From positions 1-64,000 of the forward strand of contig AZLU01000170.1 of the NCBI GenBank assembly GCA_002224055.1: DNA of 64,000 nucleotides, given 5' to 3'. This document shows positions 11,324-23,217 of this stretch, piece by piece. The stretch is from Pezizomycotina sp. ARF18. Lineage: Eukaryota > Ascomycota. A program made the position numbers and the translations under genes. Under the pieces are notes generated by a model. That model was not told the origin of the DNA and searched no databases. It was given only the letters and a program-made list of their open reading frames with translations. The stretch's first letter is position 1, and every line of letters begins with the position of its first letter.

Positions 11324-13923
11324 TTTTGCAGATAGCTTTCTTTCTTTTTTGTTTGGGATTCTATTAAATGTTAGTTACGGATCTCAGTACAGTGCATATA
11401 TTTAAGGGGTTAGGCTAGTATATCATACCTTTGTAGTGTTTGTGTTTAGTTATTAATAAAAGCTACGCGTAGTAAATAAATTTTTCTCTAATAGTGGAGA
11501 TGGTTTTTCTTTACTACTTGTAAGGTGATTCTGCTTTACACTGTCTCTGTATCGCAAAATCTTGAAGAAGAAAGAGGAAAAAAGAGGAAAGAAGAAAATA
11601 GAAAAGATGGAGGAAAAGGGGGTCGGACGACGGGAAGTCGCCTTTTTATAGACGTTCCTTCCATCTCCGGGTGATCTATCTAGCACTACTCTTGGAGGAC
11701 CGTGAGAGTCGTCATCCAAGATGGAAAGGTAATGGCCTTTTGCAGCTCTAATTGTATGCAGAAGAGGTCACGAACGCCTCGTAATGTCTGAATAAAAGTC
11801 TCTTTTGCAGCTCTAATCTTGTTACTATGCGCTTTCGACGAACAATGCAATGTCGAAGTTACAATCGTGAGTTTCCACTGCTCTTGGATGTTTAAGTTTA
11901 CCAAAGGTGGGCAACCCGTGCGATTGTCGTGAGGCAGTGATGCTGATGGTGCTGGGTAAGATTGCAATGGGAGAAATCTTGGAAAAACGGTAATATTTTG
12001 TTTGGACCTGGTGGAATCGCGGAATAGAAGTCATATTGAAAACTACGACCTGTTACGAATAGATTGATACCTACTTTAGTATCCAATACTCTTCAATCCG
12101 GCGAATGGAAAATTGCGTAACTGACGGGAATCTTGATCGTGAACGCATTTTTCCCCGTATTCCTGCGTGTTTAGAGTCGCAAAGTAAGCTTCGTAGAGTT
12201 CGCGAACTTTTAAACTTCTGTTGCCATAGTCGGTCGCGTGAGGGGGAGAGGGGAATAAACAATACAGAGTTCACACACCCTCTGGGTTACCAGAACGGTA
12301 CGATCTATAAAAAAATTCCCGTAAATGAATCAATCATTAGCTACAATTGAACAGTCGTCAAGCCGGGCTAGAATATCTCCAGATCTAAAATGACGAAGCA
12401 ACGACGATTATTTTGATACCAATTTGCTTATAGACGGAAGCAGTTCAAGAGCTGCAAAGACGGCGGCACAAGAGCAGTATGCGTCGCCAATCGCGGTCAA
12501 AATGCCTACACGGTCTCATCCGACGACACCTATAGTTGCAAAAGACAGTTTGTCGAAAGGTCATAAGACACCATGAATAAAATTGGATTTCACCCCTTTC
12601 AGCATTTTCATTCGGAGTATTCCGAGGCGAATGGTGATTCCTACAGAGGGCTTTGGTACTTCCTTTGGCTTCTCATAGTCTATAACTAGAAACACTCAGT
12701 CAATGAAAATAACGAGGGTAAACAGACAATGTTCATCCGGATGTGCTTGATGTTCCACAGATCGCTAATCTCGTCGACGCGTCTCGCTTATCTCAACGCA
12801 ACGTGAAGGGAAGCTCCGCACGAACACCGAAACGACCCCCGCGTTTGAGATCGCGCTTGTGTAACCGTCCTAACGACAACGCTGCAAACTAGGATACAAA
12901 ATGGAGGGAATTGAACAGTGAGACTTATCGCAATTCACGTACGTTGGGGGCGAGGGAAAGGAGGGCGCTCAAACTCGCCATCTCAAGCAAAGCGCCTGCG
13001 TCTTCAGAAATTGAATTGCAGCATCAGAAAAAGATAACTCTTTGCAAACTACATCCTCTGGATTTCTCTCCTCGAGCGTGTATTAGCCAATTGATTGTCT
13101 CCATCTAGGAATGTCGATACCATCGTAATAGTCGTAGGGCTATTGCTTGTTCGTTAAGTTTCCAAGTTTGTGTAGTGTCGTGCCTCTAATTCACGAAAGT
13201 CAAAATAAACGCGGAGACAACGAAAGTCAATTTTACAAGTTTAAACAGCCCAAACCACCAAAACAACCGATTCACGATGATGGGTATTCAGAAGAACGAA
13301 GAACCGATATCGTCATACTAGTGCCAATGGGTATAAAATTGGCATCAAACTGTTCGCAGCGATCTCTAGATCGCGAATATGTAGCTGAAATGTTAATGTA
13401 CGCGACATTAAAATTGCAGTTAGTGAAAATGATGATTTGACCAGGTTGCAAGTTTGTCCACCTCCATTGCAAATTCTGCAAACATCCCCAAGCTAAATTT
13501 CAATCCCTAACATTGTTGAACTCAATCAGCGTCGCGTGAGCTCAGGATAGCAATTCAATTCTTACATTTATATATGCAAGATCAGAGCTACGAAATTGAC
13601 TTCTCTCGTCGACGATGACTCCCTCTGCTCTCTTCCCATGGGTGTTATTGTTCGCCTATAAGATTGGTGGTTCTGGTTGGCAAGTTCCCTCTCCTTCCAT
13701 CTTTTCTATTTCTTTTCCATGCAATTTTGTTTTGACATACGTTAACAGCGAAGATCGTGCTTATACTAGTATAAACATCTCTCAGAGAAACGCTTTGAAC
13801 TATTACTGCGTTGTAAGCAAAACAATTCTCACCCTAAGGTACTACACCCTCCTTGCTTCTAGATAAAACCTACACTTGCGATTTACTTAAGACTAACGTA
13901 TTAAACTTCTTCGAAGAAACAAA
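11324..13923. other. Shared upstream region of two divergent paralogues; no gene seen
   Basis: The two Cys-rich genes are transcribed away from this 2.6 kb spacer. It contains scattered short open frames without recognisable motifs (for example 12911-13108 and 13147-13440), which I do not call. Purine- and T-rich tracts lie near 11558-11620. The bases immediately upstream of each ATG (11324-11420 and 13800-13923) are where promoters should lie, but I could not identify a matching element. Confidence 0.55.
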
Positions 13924-15311
13924 ATGAACGCAAAGATGGACCTTGAAGCCGCCCTAGAGATGGAAAACTATTCTCAGGATATCAAAAGGCGGATTTATAC
14001 TCCCCTCCATGCAACGGCAGAGGCTGCCTTTCGAAACTGTGCAAGAACTGCCCGTTCTATCAAGAAAATTACAAGGCAATGAAGGCCCGGCAGAAACAGC
14101 AGCTCGAGGAACAGCAGCGCCAACAGCAGCGCCAACAGCTTCCCTCTAGTGTCCCTCCCACTCAGAGGGCTAAAGTAGGCAGCAGCCGTAACAAGGGCGA
14201 GCAGGTAGAGCATGCGATCCATCCACCGACAAGGAGAAAAATGGAAACCTTGCCACCCTCCAAATTGATAAAGGCGAGCAGTAGAGCACGCGACTCCCTC
14301 TACCAATAAGGGTGAAAGAGAAAAGCTTGCACCCCCAAGATGACGACTTCGATGTATTCATGGCAGCTTTTTTACGGCGGAGCCCTTGTTCGAGGGGCAG
14401 GTGGACCTTACCATGGAGCCGCTTCTGGAGCCGCAGAACCTTATGCCGGAGCCGCAGGAGGAGAACCTTACCACCCTCCAATTCGGCAGCTTGGCAGGGG
14501 CAGATGTCTTCATGGGAAACTCTACTGTGGAGTCTTTGCTCGAGGAGCAGAGAAACCTTATCGCGGAGCCGCAGCTCCACCTCGTTGAGCGCTTCAGGAG
14601 CCGCAGAATCTCTTGGTTGAGCCACCGCAGCAGGCAAGCTCACCGCCCTCCCAGGAGGTCTATGAGCGACGACGAGATCACGATGTTTTGCAACAACTCG
14701 CTCAGCCAATTCAGAGAAAACTCAGAGCAGGAGCACGAAAATCTTCCCATGCCGGAGGAATATATGGATCTTGACCTGGCAGATGACATTCTAGCTCTCA
14801 CACCGCCACAGCAGCAAAATCTTCCTACCGTCCCTCAACTCGGTATCCTCACGCAGCAACCACCAAAGCCCATAGCCGAAACGCAGCAACCACCACCGTA
14901 GCAGAACACGCCCCCCGCGAACCCGGTTGCCCCTGCCACGTCTGCTCCTCCCCAACCGGCCACTGTAAATGCGGGACCTGCGCAAAGCGCAAACCAAAAA
15001 AGGGCAGCTGTCCCTGCCACGTCTGCTCCCCCACCGATCACAAATACGGAAAACTACAGCACTGTAAGTGCGAAATATGCGAATCCATCATCAAGAAAGC
15101 TAAGGAGAAGGAGAAGGAGAAACCCTGCGATTGTCAGTGTAGGCTGTGCCTACATACCAGCGAGCATTGCAAGGAGGTAGGGTGCGGACATAGGCGTACG
15201 ACAACGAAAGGGAAGTGGAAGTGGAAGCCGGATGACGTGGAGATAAGGAGATTAATGATAGGAAGGCCGGGTTGACGAAGGCTAGGGGAGGAACGGGAGC
15301 GCGAAGCGAAA

Positions 15312-15344
<33 letters not shown>

Positions 15345-15749
15345 CAACAAGCTTCTGTTGTCAAGCAGGCTCCTGTTGCGCCGGCGATTCATGCAGCTGC
15401 CCCTGTGTTCGCCGGTACGGTGCACGCGGTGGGATATAGTGCTCCGGTTCAGTTTCATGGTGGCGCGTTTACCGGTTTGGCAGCTTTCAAAACATGCCAC
15501 CTCCGCAGTTTCCTATGATGAGGAACATGGTTCCGCCGCCCGCACTCCGTACACCGCCTCATACTCCGAGTCCTCTGAGGCGGAATAGACAGAGACCACC
15601 ACTGCTCCTGCTGCTCATACTGCTCCTATTCCTACCACCGCGACCACCACTGATAGAGAGGAAACCCGCCCTTGCTATCGCTGGAGGAACTGGAGGAACT
15701 GGAGGAACTGGAGGAATTGGCAGCGATGGGTTTCGATATCGACCTTTGA
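13924..15749 (+). CDS. Cys-rich, Gln-rich protein (paralogue B), function unknown
   Basis: The start at 13924 reads MNAKMDLEAALEMENYSQD. After a frame change comes the N-terminal Cys pair (CKNCPFYQENYKAM) and a Gln-rich helix (QQLEEQQRQQQRQQ). A long Pro/Glu/Leu-rich middle follows, then the conserved Cys core at about 14920-15190 in one clean frame (PGCPCHVCSSPTGHCKCGTC, then CPCHVC, KYGKLQHCKCEIC and CDCQCRLCLHTSEHC). A polyglutamine run at about 15312-15349 comes next, and the protein ends with a leucine-glutamate repeat (LEELEELEELEELAAMGFD) and a stop at 15747-15749. Domain order matches paralogue A, 2.6 kb away in the opposite orientation. A nucleic-acid or metal-binding regulator is a guess from composition. 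There are about six frame changes, mostly in repeats. Confidence 0.7.
15681..15721 (+). repeat. 9-base minisatellite, about 4.5 copies, coding
   Basis: The unit GGAGGAACT repeats in tandem. In the frame that gives the C-terminus of the Cys-rich gene it encodes repeated LEE tripeptides, a likely coiled coil. Copy number is expected to vary between strains because slippage keeps the frame. Confidence 0.8.
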
Positions 15750-15841
15750 CGTATTTACTTTATTTATTTTCTCTCCTCCGTCTTTTTCTACTTCTCGAGA
15801 TTTATTGGTGTTCGTATTGATTCTGCGACTCTTTTGTACCA

Positions 15842-15881
15842 GAATGCATGTAATACCCCATACGCGGGTATGCCTTACTGT
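15842..15881 (+). other. 3' flank shared with the 9.8 kb paralogue
   Basis: Its reverse complement matches 9808-9850. It begins 93 bases after the stop of paralogue B; the 9.8 kb copy lies 71 bases after the stop of paralogue A. The equal placement supports duplication of the whole gene with its 3' end. Confidence 0.6.
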
Positions 15882-15971
15882 CTGTCTCTCGCCTGTTGTT
15901 TTGCATTATCTTTCCAGCAACAACAAAAAAAAAAAATGTAAAATAGAAAAACTATTAAAAAAAAAAAAAGA

Positions 15972-16002
15972 GTGGCAATAACCATTTGATAGTTATTGCC
16001 AC
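15972..16002. terminator. Perfect 11-base inverted repeat hairpin downstream of paralogue B
   Basis: GTGGCAATAAC at 15972-15982 is followed by a 9-base loop and the exact reverse complement GTTATTGCCAC at 15992-16002. A-runs precede it. It lies about 220 bases past the stop, so it could shape the end of the transcript. A bacterial-type terminator role is not expected in a fungus, so the type is a best fit only. Confidence 0.45.
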
Positions 16003-16306
16003 GGAAAAATCTTGTCTTGCCGTTATCGTGACTGTGTATTGTTCGAATTGTTTCTTTTCGTTGCAATTTTATCAATAAATAACTACCAGTAGGTAATGTG
16101 AAGAGAATCCCATGGGACTATATATTTCAAGCCCACAGGAAAAAAGTGTGTAGTAGTAAAGCTTAGTACTTATTTATAGATAACGTACAACAAAATACAG
16201 GGAAAATGAAAATTTCATTTCGAAAAATAAATAACACTGGCACCAAACTTAGACCTACGAGGTATGATATAACACACTAGGAACTCACAGTGAGAACACA
16301 CGACGT

Positions 16307-16333
16307 ACATATATATATTATATTATATATATA
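16307..16333. repeat. AT-rich palindrome
   Basis: A TATATATATTATATTATATATATA-like stretch, nearly self-complementary, lies in the spacer between paralogue B and the next gene. Confidence 0.7.
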
Positions 16334-17032
16334 AAAGGCGGGAGATGACGACGTATAAATAATAGTTATTTGTATATTAGCGCGCGATACTTTGGTTCCG
16401 TGTAGTACTCACGCTTCTAAGACGTTGGAGGACTACTACTTTAACTGTGAGAAGGGTGGTGTATTTTGATAATAGATTACGATTATAATACGTTCGTCAA
16501 TATAGCCCGTACAACCAAAATTTTCAAAATTTTGTTTTTTTTTTTTTCTGTACTTCTCGCAGCGATGATTGAAGTTCGAACTTGGTGTGATGTTTTCGAG
16601 TTTTTGGCGCTCTGGTGAATTCTCGGAGGTAGTGGGGAAAGCTCCGCCGAATCTTCATCCCAACGATCGACGGAAGCGTCGACATTAAGTGTCGATGTCA
16701 ACACGGGCGATACAAATCGTCGCGATCACAGAAAAGCTGCTATCAAGTAATTATTACATTCTGGCTGATGCTAAAAAACGGAGCGATGCTACACGAGATT
16801 TGCCGTTCCCTACAACGCCAATCCCCAAAACAAAACTGCCATATCTTTTCAAAAAAAGTATGAAAAGGACATGAATCCAGGTGCAGTCAAAAGTTGGACA
16901 AAATAAACCTATCCGAAAGGAAATGAATAGCGCGGCAAACAAAAAAAAAAGAGGGGCGAATGCAGCATCTCGTCAACAAGTAATAGAAAAAATAAAGTAT
17001 TCCTCCAGTAAACACCAACACTAACGCTCCCT

Positions 17033-18294
17033 TCATAACCCACCCATCTCCAAAAGCAACAACTCTTCGAACAGCGGATCAACCAACCCTCCGTGATGGT
17101 GATTACCTCCTCGTCGAAGCCGTACTGTAACCTCCCGGATATCCGTGTCCCATACGCGAAACTCAGTTCCTCAACAGCCTTTTTCTTATCAAGGAACGGG
17201 AACCTCTCCTCCAGCGAGTAAACCTGAGGAGTCAAGTTCGAAAGGCTCGGGTCGATCACGTTTTCTTTCTCTCCGTCGGTAGAGGTGAGGCTCGGATCGA
17301 TCGCGCTTTCTTTCCCTGGGGAACGTAAGGCGAATTCGGAAAATGCTCGGATCGATAGTCCCAGATGGGGCCGCACGCCCTCGGGGATCGGGCCGCCGGG
17401 ATGGCCCGGGACAAGCATCATGTATCCGACTTCGGGACTATCGTATTTCCGCTCATGTTGTCTCCAGCGGTAATGGTAGTATCACCTTCATCACCCAAAT
17501 CTTTCCAAATCCTTATTCGAGTCGTACCCGTCGTCGAAGGTGAAGGCGGGGCAAATGACGCCTTCGTCCTTCCATCCCTCCAACTTCCTCCTCTTCGGCA
17601 TTTCCTTTTCCATCTCGCGCTCTTCAAGTTCCTTCCTCTTCTTATTCTCAGCGCGCACAACATCGTGTTCGTCTCGACCACACGTTTCTCCCTCTTCATG
17701 CTGCCGTAGCGACCGCGTGGGCTACCGACAGGATCGCCGATCTCCCACTGCGACTTGCGCGCGCGGCCGGGGGCGTTGATCTTCCAGGCGTGCAGGAGCG
17801 CCGGTTTTGCGGTTGTAGGTTTCCCAGTAGAAGATTCCTTCTTCCTTTCGAGCTCGTCGGCGGCGGTGGAAGAGGGGGGTTTGGTGGTAGAGGTGGCTGG
17901 CCTTTTGATCTTGACGCGGGTGGTTTTGGAAGGCTCGTTGGGAGTTGAAGGAGCTGGTTTGGGAGTAAACGGATCCTTCATGTTTATCCTTTCGTTGACG
18001 ATTTGAGAAGCGACGGACTTCGGGAAGACGAGCCCTTTTCCCGTTCCCAGTTGGTGTTCCCCGATGGGATCGACGATGTCGAGAGCAGGAACTTCTTCTT
18101 TCTTAGGCTTCGGAGCAGGAGCGCTCATCCTCTTCGCCGAGCATGACGCCGTCGGAGGGATGTACGAGTCGTCGTCTGAGACGTGAGGGGGCGGCGGTGA
18201 CTTGGAGGGTTGCCTGGCTTTGGATTTGGCTTTGGCGCTGGAGCGGAGGATACGGCGCTGGTTGTCGGTTCCGCGAGGGGCGGGCGGAGAGCAT
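17033..18294 (-). CDS. Disordered charged protein, function unknown
   Basis: A likely start is at 18294 (MLSARPSRNRQ). After one frame change it joins a long Ser/Pro/Lys-rich segment (RRILRSSAKAKSKARQPSKS) running through VSDDDSYIPP and DIVDPIGEHQLGTGKGLVFP. A basic segment rich in KRP, KPP and KKE follows. Another frame change leads to a highly charged helix (KKRKELEEREMEKEMPKRRK) typical of nuclear localisation signals. The last part includes PGHPGGPIPEGVRPHLGLSI and LEERFPFLDKKKAVEELSF, and probably ends VDPLFEELLLLEMGGL at 17033. Several stops separate two of the pieces near 17480, so an intron or errors lie there. The basic clusters suggest a nuclear protein; I do not recognise a domain. 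Confidence 0.55.
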
Positions 18295-18577
18295 CCTCGC
18301 GGCACGACCGTGCTTTCGATCCGTGGACGAATTTGGAGCTGAGAATCTTGATGGTGGAGATGTGTTATGTAGAGGGATTTTTTAAAATGTAAGGGAGAGG
18401 TGATGTCGTAATGTATAATTATGATAAGTTGAAGAGCTTTGTCGAGAATGAAATCGCAGCCTTCTTGGAGATGGATGCGATGAGGAAGAAAAGAAGAAAA
18501 GAGGGGAGGGGAAAGGAGAGGAGTAAGAGAGAGGACTTGCACCTCTTATTAAAAAAAACATGGCAATGGTGAAATTT

Positions 18578-18625
18578 CAACATCTGCCCTTTTTTTTCTT
18601 CTTTTTTTCTTTTTTTTTTTTTTTG
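18578..18625. repeat. T-rich tract upstream of the 17-18.3 kb gene
   Basis: Long runs of T are broken by single C. On the minus strand this is an A-rich stretch. It lies more than 280 bases upstream of the gene start and is non-coding. Confidence 0.7.
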
Positions 18626-18967
18626 AACACTTTTAAGCAGTCGCCAGTGGTAATAGTGCTGCAAAAATAAAAATCAAAATCAAAAATCAAAAAACAATAC
18701 AATACTATTGTAACTTTACCAGAATACATGCAATGTTTGATAATTAAATTGCAACAGAAAAATAATAAAATAAAAACACTGAGTACCAATTCTATTCTTC
18801 CATGACGAGTCTAAAAAGTCCTCCAGGCAAGTAAGGTATTGGACTCCCTTGGATTTCCTCCTGGAACCCTATAATACTTCCTCATCTATCAAAACCATAC
18901 AAGAACCTCACGTACTGGTGAGGGATAGTCCTAGAAGTTAGAAGAACTGCAAACTTCAGATCAGAAA

Positions 18968-18981
18968 CCCCCCCCCCCCCC

Positions 18982-19012
<31 letters not shown>
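18968..19012. repeat. C15-A30 homopolymer pair
   Basis: Fifteen C are followed directly by about thirty A. Such a junction is a common site of length errors and assembly problems. Confidence 0.85.
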
Positions 19013-19015
<3 letters not shown>

Positions 19016-21045
19016 AGGGAGGAGGGACATTACACGCGAAATGTGAAAGTGAGCAGCTTGCTTGCTCTTCATCTCAATTCTAATCAACTGTTGAAATACC
19101 TTTCTTCGGAAAAGGAGATTTTTTTTTTTTAGACGAAGCTGAAGGACCTTTCATAGTCCTTTTGAGCTGGGGGCGATGTTACGTCGGCTCCAACGTCCGG
19201 AAGCTTCGTTGCACTTCCGCGACCTGCCGTGGTTAAAATAAGCTTTTTCGGCTCGCTTCGAGAGAAACGTTCTTCCGGTCTTTTACACCCCCACTCCACG
19301 ACCAAAAAAAAAGAATAAACGTGCTGCCTCGAAATTTAGCCTTTGATCTACTCGAAAAACAAGGAACTTAATATTATTCGTTTAGTGGAAATGTAATACG
19401 AACGCCCAATGAAACAGAGCGACTGTCGCACGAGTATCTAGAATTACACGGGGGTGGATTCGGGATTTTGGATTGGCGCGTGCGCTTTACTTTAACCGTT
19501 GTTTGTCGAATATTTAGCATGATTAATTTTGCAAAGCTTTAGTCGTAAAGTTCGCCACATCGTACCAACACTATGAATGGGGATATCGCGGACCGTTTGC
19601 AGCGGAAACGTACATCGATTCATCGAGAAGCCCGGTAGGAGTGTCAAAATCTGCAGCTTGTGGCTATTGTATGATGTATCAAAACAATCGCAAGATCTCG
19701 CTCTTTCTAACAATACCCGTTCCCGGACAATATCTACTCCAGTATCCACCGTTCCTTTCAAGAGAGCGAAGTTGCGGCAATCCATCCGGCGACATAGTTC
19801 AAGTGGCGTTAGCCTTTCGCTCTTTTCATCTCTTTATTACTCATACCGCTATCAAGAGCCAGATGAACACAGTATGCTTGTTAACGGACGTTCTACTACG
19901 AGAAACAATTTTTACTAGCGCATATAAGTCCCGTGACTTAGTAATGCAACGCTATTTTAAGCGCGGTTCCCTGCCCTGTCAGACCCCGGATTTTGTGTTC
20001 TTTTTTTTTTTTTTTTTGTTTCTCTTTTTGGTTACTAAGGAATTTACTTGATATCACTTTCACATACGTATTATTATCTAAGGAATCTCGCTCGACAACT
20101 TGCGTATATTCAAAGCCGCTTGGTAGATTCCCTAGCCTCCCGCCTCACCCTCTGGGGTTATCCCCCCTTCCTTTTTTTTTTTTCTTTTTGTTTTCTTTCA
20201 TTGCCTTATTTAGTTTTGTTCCCTTTTTATTTATCTCTTCCCTGTGTATCTATTCGTAATCCTCTGATGCCCGGATAGACACTTACGCTTCACTTGTTTC
20301 TACTTATCAGTGGTTGTGCTTATTTCCCTACTACCGTTGTTTCTATATTTCTATTTCTTTTTTTATATCCCTGTTATGTACACATTCTGGTAGCATGAAC
20401 GAGCCGGGTATTGGGGAAATACCTATTTTCTTCTCTCTTTTTCCCTTTCCTTTATCTCTCTCTCTCTCTCAGTGTTTCGTTACTAGTTCTCCCATATCAA
20501 TGTTGAGACCAACTATAACACTTCTCCAGCACTAATAAAGGAATAAAAGGAAAGAGAAAATAAGGCCTCTTGAAAATACTATTGTTTTATTTTCCGTCTT
20601 ACAAATATAACTTCTCCTTCTAGTGCTTACCCGCGTAAATATCTCTGCAAGCCTGTAAACAATTTGCATATTAATTGCACATTGCATACTTACCTATACC
20701 CGAAGCATCTTTCGAGAAGAAGATTGGCTAAACTGAACGCTTCTTTCTTCTCTTGGTTCTCGATTTTGTTTTTACCCAATATTTTGATATTGGTTATAAT
20801 TTTCTTTTCTTCTTTCCTTTTTTCTTTTTTTGTTTTTAATTTTGCGAGACGCTGGCTAGCTTCCTAGCTTTGTCCCTTTTCATTTCCTTTCATTCTTCCC
20901 TTCCTTCTTCTCTCTCCTTATTTTATTCCAAATTTATCTCTTTCTCCGTTTATTTCCCCTTATATTTTTTAAAAACAACACCGGGCGTCATTGAGTTCAC
21001 TAAACTCTCTTCCAATACAAAGATACAGAGCCATTTCCAGACCAG
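19013..21045. other. Gene-poor, pyrimidine-rich spacer
   Basis: I see no convincing gene. Plus-strand frames at 19577-19918 and 19641-20051 overlap each other and run into T-tracts, and I do not call them. From 20000 to 20960 the plus strand is strongly T/C-rich with CT repeats near 20457-20470, possibly a promoter-type polypyrimidine region for the gene starting at 21046. Confidence 0.5.
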
Positions 21046-22749
21046 ATGACGGGCGTGCAACCGCGACGCCACGCGGAACAGCAGTATTCCATGGCGCTCC
21101 AGCCCTACGATGCCACTGACTCTTACATCCAAGAGTCGGCTCCTCTAGCCAGACTGTGTCTCAATCGACCCGGACGCCGGTCGGGGCAACTGCGGCAGCG
21201 CTCGGCAAAGGCGGCAGGGTTCATCCGTTTCACCGTTCGGGAACTACCCCTACCCGGGCCGTACGATGGGACCAGGCAGGCCAATTCGCGGGATATCTAC
21301 AGCTATTATAGGTCCGTCGTGCGGGCGGATATTTGGCCGCGAGAATATGGCACTGTCGAAAGCAAAGTTTCGAGCCGTTGCGACGTCTCCCAAGAGAACC
21401 AAGTTGACACCGGTTCCTTTTGCTACTTTGTCTCCGGCGCCTTCAGGTATTAAACCGACGCCGGTTGCCGCTTCGCCTGCGGGACCTTCCTCTCCCAGCG
21501 CCGTGTTCCCAAGCACCGAACTCCTCTTCCTCCGTCAGGAAAATGCCCTTACAACGAGCGACATGCATTTTCGGGAAACATCAAAAACGGAATTTCGGGG
21601 AATCACCGATTGCCGCACCTCGTTCCCCCGAGGAGGGACCCGCTGTGGGTAGGCTCGAGCCCCTGAAGGGCGTAGCTCTCATAGACCATACTTCGGCGGA
21701 ATTGCTTTCTCTACTCACCGGGGGAAATAACGTTCCACACGTTCGGAAGTGAGGTTGAGGCGTTCCGCACTGCACAGCTTTCGCCGCCGATTTACCAGCA
21801 GCGTGAGCCGGAGTACTACAATTTACGAACCGTATCTGGATTCTGCTGGCGGCAGGCAGCGCGGGTACGAGACCGCGAACCGTCGTTGTCTGGTAGCACG
21901 GCTGCGTCTCGTCTCCCTCAAGGACAAGAATGAGCATTCTGACTACAACAATGAACATGGTAACGTAACGTCATGGACCGTAACGGCGACGATGGCCGGG
22001 ATGACTACGTCGACGAAGAACCTCTGGGTTTACATGAGATCAAGGACCCATCGACCTCTCTAAACCTGCAGAATTCGAAAGGCTACCTGCCCGGACAGCG
22101 AGTCCGAAGAGGAACCCACCCCTACCGCGGAAGTTTTATATAACACTCCCGAAACCCAGAGAACACCGTCAAGCCTCCGCAAGACAAACCCCGCGCACCA
22201 GACTCCGACTTCATTCGGCGATTCAACGCGCGCCTCCGCGTCGTCCGCTCCGTTTTCCAACACTGCACCTGCACAAAATCGAAAGCCGCGATGGTACGAA
22301 AAAGGAAACTTGGACGCTATATTACTACAAGGTCGATAAAGGCGGCGAAAATTGGACCGTGAAACACGCGTTTTGAATGGTTCCCCCGGGAAGGCCCGTT
22401 AAACGTAAGAAGGGGGAGAGCGAGGTGCAGTGGGTTCATAGAGGTTACGGGGGAGATTAGAGGGACGAGGGGGAGTGCGCCGAGGGAGGATTGAGGGGGA
22501 GGTTGAGCCGAGGAAGAAGGTGAAGGTTGAGAAGCTGGTGGGGGAGAAGAAGAAGAGAGGAGGCCGAAGAAGAATGCGCAGATGGAGACACCGGTGGCAG
22601 ATGCACCTGCCGATTCGCAGGAGGCTCCGGTTGATTCTGATGCGGCGATGGGGGAGGGTAGTGAGGCAGGAGATCCTCTTCCGCGTCTCAGCGCGGAGGA
22701 CAATAAGAGATCGCGATATCTGGGCTGGAGTATCATGGTCCTCTTTTAG
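21046..22749 (+). CDS. Disordered charged protein, function unknown
   Basis: ATG at 21046 (MTGVQPRRHAEQQYSMALQ). After frame changes the coherent readings are a Gly/Pro-rich part (PFGNYPYPGRTMGPGRPIRG), a basic Ser/Pro part (SKAKFRAVATSPKRTKLTP), an acidic part (NGDDGRDDYVDEEPLGLHEI, then SESEEEPTPTAEV), a short ordered-looking stretch (TWTLYYYKVDKGGENWTVKH), a bipartite basic signal (EPRKKVKVEKLVGEKKKRGG) and an acidic end closing with RLSAEDNKRSRYLGWSIMVL and the stop at 22747-22749. The composition resembles the proteins at 17-18, 24-25 and 27.8-28.8 kb, although no shared domain is visible. Nuclear location is inferred from the basic cluster. Confidence 0.55.
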
Positions 22750-22764
22750 ATGTATCACTCTGAT

Positions 22765-22820
22765 TCTTCTTTCTTGCTTTTCTTTTCTTTTCTTTTCTTT
22801 CTTTTCTTTCCTTTTTTTTC
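22765..22820. repeat. CTTTT-type polypyrimidine repeat
   Basis: Tandem CTTTT/CTTT units lie just past the stop of the preceding gene. Confidence 0.7.
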
Positions 22821-23217
22821 CTTCTCACTTTCCCCTCATGAAAGACTCGACACACTCTTTCATGTCTTCCTTGACTTCAAACTGCTTCCTCCAGGCATAT
22901 ATTAGTTGAACAATATTATATACAAATCTTCTTTAGGGAGTAGTGTTAATATTTAATAGCCATATATAATATCCATCTTCTGGCCTCCCTTCCTCCTGAA
23001 GTACTTGATACTCGGCGAAGGCAAATGTGCATCTTCATTTCATATTGCATATCTAAAGCATCTTTCTCAAACCATATACGCTTAGCTTCGGGTTTTCTTT
23101 GCTTGATCCTGTACTTTGTTTTTTTTTTTTTATTAACTTTCTCTACATTCCAGTCATCATTTCTTTTTCTGTCTGTTTTTTTTTTTTTTTTCGTCATTTC
23201 TCATCCGATCAATAACA

